Positions 22,536-22,611 of a stretch of 22,611 nt of DNA are shown here, piece by piece (positions within the stretch are counted from its first letter, which is position 1; every line of letters begins with the position of its first letter). The position numbers and the translations under genes are program-made. The notes below the pieces were generated by a model. The model saw only the letters and a program-made list of their open reading frames with translations. It was not told the origin of the DNA and did not search any database. Origin of the DNA: Bacilli bacterium (GTDB lineage Bacteria > Bacillota_I > Bacilli_A > ML615J-28 > CAG-698); NCBI GenBank assembly GCA_016296945.1, contig JAEDHQ010000027.1, forward strand, positions 1 through 22,611. Direction: 5' to 3'.

Positions 22536-22611
22536 TTATAAATTTCTAAATTCAAATACTGATTTTAAAAGATCACATTTATTCTTTACTTCTAAAACAA
22601 CATAGCAATCA
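22536..22611 (-). CDS. C-terminal end of an unidentified gene
   Basis: The minus frame entering from the window edge gives 24 codons (starting DCYVVLEVKNKC and ending VFEFRNL) and stops with TAA at 22536. The residues look like a real protein end, but too little is present to name it. A short AAATTTATAAATTT palindrome followed by T's spans the stop and may help end transcription. Confidence 0.5.
   Translation of the reverse strand, partial: DCYVVLEVKNKCDLLKSVFEFRNL

Overview
The window is about 22.6 kb of very AT-rich DNA. It carries standard-code genes, strong AAGGAG-type ribosome binding sites, sigma-A-like promoters (TTGACA/TATAAT with 17-bp spacing) and a tRNA-Cys with an encoded CCA. 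Gene content (NatAB-type exporter, class II aldolase, DUF2225, LmrCD-like ABC pair, RimO, UPF0309-like SIS protein) points to a low-GC member of the Bacillota/tenericute neighbourhood (Erysipelotrichales, RF39 or Acholeplasmatales-like). That placement is inference from composition and gene families; no marker gene here settles it.

Region 1 (1 to about 2520) looks like the decayed end of an integrated phage or integrative element. It holds an XRE repressor that runs off the left edge, three operator-like dyads behind it, a small accessory protein, a broken lipoprotein gene, a small plus-strand gene under its own dyad-containing promoter, a broken LLH-holin-like gene, a three-unit 19-bp repeat and a tRNA T-arm-like fragment followed by a terminator. 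An intact tRNA-Cys lies just outside.

Region 2 (2569-4082) holds tRNA-Cys and a HAD-IIA phosphatase on divergent promoters, then a small heat-shock protein.

Region 3 (4092-8042) is a minus-strand operon: a P1-family (DmpA-like) aminopeptidase, an Asp/Glu racemase overlapping it by 11 bp, and a major facilitator with a 205-residue extracytoplasmic insert. Together they suggest uptake or turnover of D-amino-acid or beta-aspartyl type peptides or amino acids. The operon starts at a promoter whose leader carries a perfect 10-bp inverted repeat.

Region 4 (about 8100-8815) is a gene graveyard with a MATE-efflux C-terminal remnant and a lipoprotein-like remnant.

Region 5 (8868-20522) is housekeeping and transport, all on the minus strand: fba aldolase, a NatAB-type ABC exporter, a Na/phosphate cotransporter-PhoU fusion, a DUF2225 zinc-ribbon protein with a small membrane protein, a heterodimeric ABC exporter with one consensus and one degenerate ATP site, and a methyltransferase-rimO operon.

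Region 6 (20546-22611) is an operon of a membrane-anchored EEP-family hydrolase and a SIS-domain protein, followed by the C-terminal end of one more gene at the right edge.

No clearly new defence or mobile system was found. The most interesting items are the D-amino-acid-type operon with its enlarged transporter and inverted-repeat leader, the operator array and att-like junction of the decayed element, and the fact that no intact gene ends in TGA.
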